Below, in pieces: positions 57,690 to 64,000 of a DNA stretch of 64,000 nucleotides. The DNA is from Fomes fomentarius (Eukaryota; Basidiomycota; Agaricomycetes; Polyporales; Polyporaceae): the NCBI GenBank assembly GCA_022606135.1, contig JABYQN010000008.1:2418001-2482000 (forward strand), in the 5' to 3' direction. The number at the start of each line of letters is the position of its first letter. Within the stretch, counting starts at the first letter, position 1. The notes under the pieces were generated by a model. It made no database searches. It was given only the letters and a program-made list of their open reading frames with translations, and was not told the origin of the DNA. The translations under genes and the position numbers were made by a program.

Positions 57690-58000
57690 CTGGTTGACCC
57701 GTTGCGTACTTTGGACACCACCCTAAGTGTGGACTAGGGATGGCAGCAGTGGTGGTCTGCACTAGGGGTCTCTGTTTGTGCTGTTGATGGTGAGCTGCAC
57801 TGTCCATGGGAGGTGATGGTGAGTGGGTGTGTGTTGGGAGTGTTGGGCATGTTGTGGAGTGGGGTGTTAAGGGTGTGCAAGGTGTTCATGAAGGGCATAT
57901 GGTCTATGGTGGTTTGGAGTTGATGATGGAGGGGATTGAGTAATGGGGTTTAGAGGGGGGGGGGGGGGTTTACTGGAGGCAGGGAGGTAAGCTATGGAGT
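57690..58000. repeat. Diverged copy of the 82-base satellite and its header
   Basis: GGTTGACCCGTTGCGTACTT at 57693 and GGTGGTCTGCAC match the header at 37037. From about 57850, GTGGAGTGGGGTGTTAAGGG, GTGCAAGGTGTTCATGAAGG and GGTGGTTTGG follow the 82-base unit, with most C positions replaced. So the second duplication copy is preceded by related satellite. Confidence 0.6.
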
Positions 58001-58307
58001 GTTAAGTGTTAGGGATTTACAGGAGGGAAGTGTTGAGGGGAGTGGAGGAGGAAGGGAGAGGGCAGTAGATAAGTGTTTACGTGTTACAGAGTGAGGGTAG
58101 CTCAATGGAATAAAAGATATGAAAGGAAGAGAGGACAAACTGTTTGGGAGATATAAGGGAGAAGGAAAGAAAGAAATGTGTGTGTAAGTTGTTTAGGGTG
58201 TAGGGATGGTAGAGGATATATATAATGAGATATGACTATATTTAGGAGGCATGTGAGTAGGGAGAGTGTGTTAGATAGGGAAAATGGGAAGATTATGTGA
58301 GAGTAAG
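57830..58307. other. C-poor, purine-rich stretch at the duplication junction
   Basis: On the plus strand this 480-base stretch has very few C residues, long G/A runs and a G tract at 57954-57968, ending exactly where copy 2 begins at 58308. No gene fits. Confidence 0.8.
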
Positions 58308-58569
58308 CATTTATAGGGAAAAGAATGCCCTGGGTCAGCTTAGGGTTACCTTCGGCTTAGATTTTCGCCCAAACAGGCCCGCTGACGAGGTCATTTCTCG
58401 TACCCGGCCTCTCTCATGCCCTTCTATCAGTGTCCATAGTAACAATCCACCCGCGCACGAGGTCCAATCTCGTGCCCGGGCTGACCTACATAATCCACCT
58501 ACGAGGTCAGCCCTCGTGCCCGGGTTGATTCTCTCACACCTACGAGGTCAGCCCTCGTGCCCGGGTTGA
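58308..58569 (+). pseudogene. 3' fragment of the OrsD-type gene
   Basis: From YREKNALGQLRVTFGLDFRP to the stop it equals the end of the gene at 15828, with one Leu-to-Pro change. No upstream exons or promoter; not a working gene. Confidence 0.85.
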
Positions 58570-59290
58570 TTCTCTCACCCCGCCTACGAGGTCAGTCCTC
58601 GTGCCCGGGGTGACACTGTGATATACATCTCAGTCTGCTACTATGAGAGCACCCGTGGTGCTGGAACCCCGCCTACGAGGTCAGCCCTCGTGCCCGGGTT
58701 GATTCTCTCACCCCGCCTACGAGGTCAGTCCTCGTGCCCGGGGTGACACTGTGATATACATCTCAGTCTGCTACTATGAGAGCACCCGTGGTGCTGGAAC
58801 CCCGCCTACGAGGTCAGTCCTTGTGCCCGGGTTGATTCTCTCACACCTACGAGGTCAGCCCTCGTGCCCGGGTTGATTCTCTCACCCCGCCTACGAGGTC
58901 AGTCCTCGTGCCCGGGGTGACACTGTGATATACATCTCAGTCTGCTACTATGAGAGCACCCGTGGTGCTGGAACCCCGCCTACGAGGTCAGTCCTCGTGC
59001 CCGGGGTGACACTGTGATATACATCTCAGTCTGCTACTATGAGAGCACCTGTGGTGCTGGAACCCCGCCTACGAGGTCAGCCCTCGTGCCCGAGGTGACA
59101 CTCCAATATACATTGTCGTCAATCTGCCACTAATCACTGCACTTCATCTACCAGAATACCGTAGTTGAATTTCTCCACCCACCCACGAGGTCCAATCTCG
59201 TCCCCAGGCTGACCTACACAACCCACCTACGATGTCATCCCTCATGCCCGAGTTGACTTTCTTAACTAATCTACGAGGTCAGGACTCTTG
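58382..59290. repeat. Hairpin-forming tandem array, expanded copy
   Basis: Same units as at 17660. The gain comes from repeats of a longer composite: TGACACTGTGATATACATCT, CAGTCTGCTACTATGAGAGC, ACCCGTGGTGCTGGAACCCC, then the CTACGAGGTCAG hairpin, which occurs four times here and about once in copy 1. Confidence 0.9.
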
Positions 59291-59995
59291 CTCAGCGCAA
59301 CCCATCATGTATGCATGCCGCAGTTATATATAATGTCAGTCAGCACATACACTTGCTAATCACGTAGTAGTCCCAGTACTAGTAACTGGAGCTCACAGCC
59401 GTTTCGCTGCAGGTGGGCGCAGGTTAGACCCCCCCTATAATGCTATCAGCATTATCACCTTCTCAATACTACACTGCTTTCATGTTTATCCTGCCTGCAC
59501 ATCTATCTTGTTCTCTCCTATGCACATGTGTGCTGTCCATAGTTGATCCACAGCGTGTACTTTGTTATACGACAGACAACCTCCTTTCGATGTCTGAGCG
59601 CATCCTCCCAATTGTTGTTGTACCTCCAAACAGCGCCTGCCTCATACTCGGGCCGATTTTGAAGTCACAGGACAATCGGCTCCATATTTTGCAGCCTATA
59701 CACGTCACTTAGGTGTTATCTAGGCACACAGGCAGGTGCATGCATGCCCAGGCGCTAACCGGAAATTGATGGAAATCCGACCCATAATCTGACCGACGAT
59801 CTGACCAATTTGTTTATCTACACTGCCATCATGCCTGATTTGGCACACCATTGCCACACCCCCTGGCACATGTGCCACCTGGGTATAGGGTATTTCATGA
59901 GCGATTGCATAAGATACCCACATCCACACATATTTTTGTGTATAATTTCCATTGCATTGACACTCAAGTGACAACCAACGCTCTACCAAAAAAAG

Positions 59996-62900
59996 ATGTC
60001 ATCAAACACGAAGGTCAATAACAAGGTTTGTCCGCTGCGCTAGTCACATAGTTGCTCCTAAAAACCTTCTGCTCCAGTCTCACAAACCGCAACCACGCGC
60101 TGTATCCCGCAAGGTCAATCGTATCAATAGCCTTGTGCCATTTGATTGCATGTACTGAAATTTTGCTCCATTCCAACAGACTGAGCGAGTCGACAACACT
60201 GAGTCCCCAGTTGAGGGTAACCCCACAGCCAGAGCCGCTGATGCTGCCAACCAGGTCAGTCCCTCATACCCATTGGTATCCATGGCGGTTATGATGATTC
60301 ATTCCACCCTCTCTGCTCGCAGGTCAAAGGCAAGAAGAAGAAGGAAACCAAGCCGGTTGAGGTTGCCAAGAATGTGCAGGATGTCCAGCAGACAGCTGAC
60401 CAAGCTGTCCGCATGCGTGCAGCTCTTGAGAAGGCCACCCTTGGTTGGGCACGCATGAACACTGCCGATCCGCCGCGGAAGAATGTCAGCCTCCGTTTTG
60501 GATTCAAGAACCCACGCCCTGTCAGCATGCAGGCGGTCGACAACCTGCGCAAGTCATTCAAGCAAGGTGGCGGTCGTGACCCCAGCGTGGAGCCCCTCAA
60601 TGTCCTCGTCAAGCCCAAATGGATCAACCCCTCAACTGTCGCCGGCACCCAAGCTGTTGCGTATGACAAACTGCCGCTTATCGAGTTCACTCAGGCTGCA
60701 TCGGACCAGACCATCGATATCCTCTCTGGACAGCACCGCACCGTTGCAGCCCGGCAGGAACGCCAGGAAATGCTTGCCGAGGTTGAACGGCTCAAGGCCT
60801 CCCTTCAGAAGCTGCTGGACGGATCTGGTGGTGGTGAGCTTGCTACAGAGAGCCAGATTGAGGTCGACCGGCTTAAAGCCCACATCGCCAACCTGTCCAA
60901 TGTCATCCAGGGGTACTGCATCTGGGCAGTCAGGTGCATCAATGCTGGTCCGTCCCACTGCCTAACCCTAAGTGTCTCCTGCTAACGTCACTTCAGAAAC
61001 TGCCTCCGACGAGCTTCTGGTCTATCTATCCTCCAACTTCTACCGCCCATCGTTCAGCCGCACACCCGAAGAAGGACTGCTGATGGCTATCGACTCCATC
61101 GAGAGCATCCTCCCCACCATCAATGATCAACTCATCCAGCAGGATCCCTCCGTCAATTATGACCTCCAACCTGGCACACAACTTTGGGTCAAGGAGGTCC
61201 TCCCTCGGATCTTCACCAACAATGAGACGCGGGATCTGGACTGGCCGATACTCCTCCAAAGTGCTCCTGCCTACCAGCTTGTGCGCCACATGAGACGGTC
61301 CCACTACTTTTCGAGTCGCTACATTATTCCTGTTCCCCTACTCCGTCGCGCACTTGCTGGTGCTAGCCGCAACAAGTCGACCATCCCCACAGTTGGCTAT
61401 GTACGTTCATATCTATTCCCTGGTGCTTTTCTCACCCCACATGCGTCCACAGTGGTGGGCTGATATTCTCAACCGCACTTTTGATGACATGGAGCTCATA
61501 TCAAGCAGTGCCCCCTTTCCTCATCTGTGCGACCTTGATGTGATTCAACCAGAGTACACCGCGCCTGGTACACAGTGTCCTAAGGACGCCGTCGATGCAT
61601 CCACTATCACTGGCCCGGCCCTCTCACTTCTCAATGTCCTCCTCTCATCCCGCCAACAACCTCTTCTCATCAGCGACATGTGCCGTATGAACTGTGGGTT
61701 GGACTCGCCCATAACCACTGCCCGTGATTTCAGACAGGCGCAACAGGCGCAGAGCGAGTTTGTTGCCCTCCAGTTTTCTCAAACTGTTGCCAGGCTCCGT
61801 ACTGACGGAGTCACCATCTCTCACATATGGAGTGATGCCGTGATCAATGTCATTGAGGAAGCTTACAAGACGTATGTATCCCCGGCCATGGACGTCTATG
61901 GGCGCTTCACAGATCCACGGTGGAAGGCCGCCATGGAACGCTACCGCAAGGCAGTCTTGACCCAGGCAGGACAGATTTGGCGAGCTCAGGGGGACCAGCT
62001 CATGTCGTCCCAAGACTCACCACCCTCCCCTGAGATCCTTGCCTTCTCTGGTGCCCGCCGGAAGCTTGCTTACCTCTTCCAACTCCGCGAGGTCGACTAT
62101 GTTCTTGACCTACCTCTTCTAAGCCCCACATACATTGAAGACTCGCTGAAGATGCTCGAGAAGTATACTCACACCATGCGCTGGGTCAGTGTCACGTCTC
62201 ACATGCTGTCCCCCAAGTCCCCACTTATGACATGGCTTCCTGCAGCTTGCTCGCACCTTGGATCCCCTGTGCGAGCCATCACTGCACTCTGTTGCAGAAA
62301 AGCACAAGGTGTTTGATTACTCGTCGTATATCGTCGAGTGCCTCAAGAATACAGAATGCTTTCAAAGCCGCCCGGATGTTGCACTCGAGGTCAGTGTCTG
62401 TCAGAGAGGGCGAGATACATCACTTAAACCTATCCACCTGCAGTTTTGGCAGTGGTGCTTTGCACATGCACACTTGTTCTCCGATGTTGAGGTGCTTCTC
62501 ACAGAGTACACCACCGCAGAGATGAGCCAGTTCTGGAACATGACGTTCGCCCGCTGGGAGGCTGCTGTCAAAGCGTTCTCCACCTCGAAAGGGCTCAAAC
62601 CGTTCGATCCACACGAACCGAAGTTTCTCAAAGAACTGCCCGGGCCGGACTTCCAGGTCACAGAGGAGGAGCAAGGCTGGCTGATGGTCATGCGTGAATG
62701 GGCGGCGGTGGCCTTTTTCAACAAGCACAAGCTGTCGGACAAGGAGCTTCGCCAGTTGCACACGACGAAAGCTCTGCCGGGCGTGAAGAAGCTTGACTTG
62801 TGGTACGCGGTCAGCGACGTCGGGCTGCTGGACCAGGATCCGCTCCTCAAAGTACACCGGTTTGCTGCACCACCTCGTTTGAGGCAGTGTCCTCCTGCCC

Positions 62901-64000
62901 GCATGTTGTACCGCAACTTTGGCTGGAACTCACGCACCAGCAAGACTCGGCAGGTCACCGCTGATGCACACTGTATGCTCTGCTGCCTCGGGTTCCGCTA
63001 TCATGTTGCGACCACTGGCCAACTTCTCCTGACCGAGGAAGGGCCCCAGCTTCGTGCGATGTTCCTCCAGTTTCTCTCTCGGTTCTGCCAACCGACCCTC
63101 GACAACTTCCTGGGCCCGGAGGATCAACGTTCTGCCGCTCTCAATGTTCAGTGGGTGAGCTGGGACGCCGAGTTATTGGATGACATCAAGGACCGTGCTC
63201 GCCAGCTCCCCCCACCCAGTAACCATGTGCTTGTTTCTGGTGTCAGTCTCAGCCCAGAAGCACGATTGGCAGCGCTGGAGCGGCAGCGCAAGTACGAGCC
63301 CGAGATTCAGCACATCATCGCTACTGTTGAAAAGGCCGTATCTGCTTCTGGTGCACCAGGTGAGTCGCGCCGTGTGCATGAACATGTACATCGCGCCCTG
63401 CAGGGTCTTGTTGGTGTACGTGCATCTGTTCTTCTCCTTGCATGTGGCATGTGATTGATGCAGAACTCCAGGCCCTGCTTGACAATGTCGACCGCATGGA
63501 GGAACGGCAGGCGGGATATCCTCGCTCTGCCCCCTTTGTTCCCACGAGCACTGGACGGTACGGCAGTGCCGTGCGGGTGTACATGCAAGAGCCCTACACC
63601 GATCCAGCGTGGTATGAGAGCATCGACGACTTTGCTGCCAGTGATCCTCATGCTTTCGAGGAATACCGCCAAGCGCTCGAGAAACAGTACCCCGGCACAC
63701 CTATCGACGACTTGATTGCCGACACATTGCACGTCCCCCAACAGGTTGCCCAATTTGCCACCCAGTGGCACGCAGATGAAGATCAAGATGAAGAAGAGTC
63801 TGATGCACCAGTATCCCGGGCCATGGGCAAGACTCGAGCGCCCAATGCAGCCCTCTTTGAAAGGCAGCAGCTCTACCGCAGGCGCTTGACCGCACCGATC
63901 GCTGCATCCCATCTAACACAGGTCAGGCCAAGGCCACAGGGTGAGCCTGAGCAGGTGATGCCTGTCGCGGTCCAGGAGAAGCCAGTCCACAGACACCCTG
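59996..64000 (+). CDS. Second copy of the large ParB-like-segment protein, partial
   Basis: Every exon of the gene at 18888 recurs at +41,108 with the same splice sites, up to the window edge inside the exon that corresponds to 22356-23080. Differences seen inside exons are few and silent or mild (61739 region, 61852). No stop or frameshift, so both copies look equally intact. The 3' end is outside the window. Confidence 0.8.

Larger units (their letters stand above)
58308..64000. repeat. Segmental duplication, copy 2 (runs off the window)
   Basis: Same orientation and near-identical to 17,596-22,892. It begins inside the last exon of the OrsD-type gene, so that gene's 5' part is missing. 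The hairpin array is 396 bases longer than in copy 1. Confidence 0.97.

Overview
The window is nuclear DNA of a filamentous basidiomycete. Reasons: genes are cut by many introns of about 48-65 bases (GT...YAG), with paralogous Ser/Pro-rich BTB proteins, FunK1-type kinase fragments, a Plavaka-type transposase remnant and a TET/JBP-like gene. An agaricomycete, perhaps Polyporales, is the best guess. There is no sign of a bacterial or organellar sequence.

Layout. (1) 1-12.3 kb is ordinary chromosome: three related BTB-domain genes, SEC61 (translocon alpha subunit) and ATG7 (autophagy E1 enzyme). (2) 12.4-14.3 kb holds decayed kinase fragments. (3) 15.1-53 kb is an accessory block of large multi-exon genes separated by tandem arrays. 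In order: an OrsD-type zinc-finger protein whose frame runs into a hairpin array; a 1425-residue protein with a ParB/sulfiredoxin-like segment; a giant unrecognised protein; a minus-strand unknown; a nuclease-kinase fusion; a 511-residue Cys-rich protein; a basic/Pro-rich protein with a tandemly multiplied exon-intron unit; a TET/JBP-like dioxygenase; and a second 511-residue protein that begins with a copy of the histone H3 tail followed by a PHD finger. (4) 53-58.3 kb holds a gag-like fragment, a Plavaka remnant and a strikingly C-poor stretch. (5) From 58,308 to the right end, the block starts again as a near-identical copy of 17,596-22,892.

How the genes may work together (inference). Several products look aimed at DNA and chromatin: DNA-base oxidation (TET/JBP), H3 mimicry plus H3 reading (PHD), PD-(D/E)XK nuclease plus kinase, OrsD zinc fingers and a ParB-like fold. 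With the tandem duplication, internal deletion derivatives and satellites, this suggests a large repeat-borne, possibly mobile, gene block that manipulates host chromatin. No transposase or recombinase for the block was recognised, so mobility is not shown.

Exon boundaries stated as exact were checked by hand for reading phase. Where the frame could not be closed, this is said in the entry.
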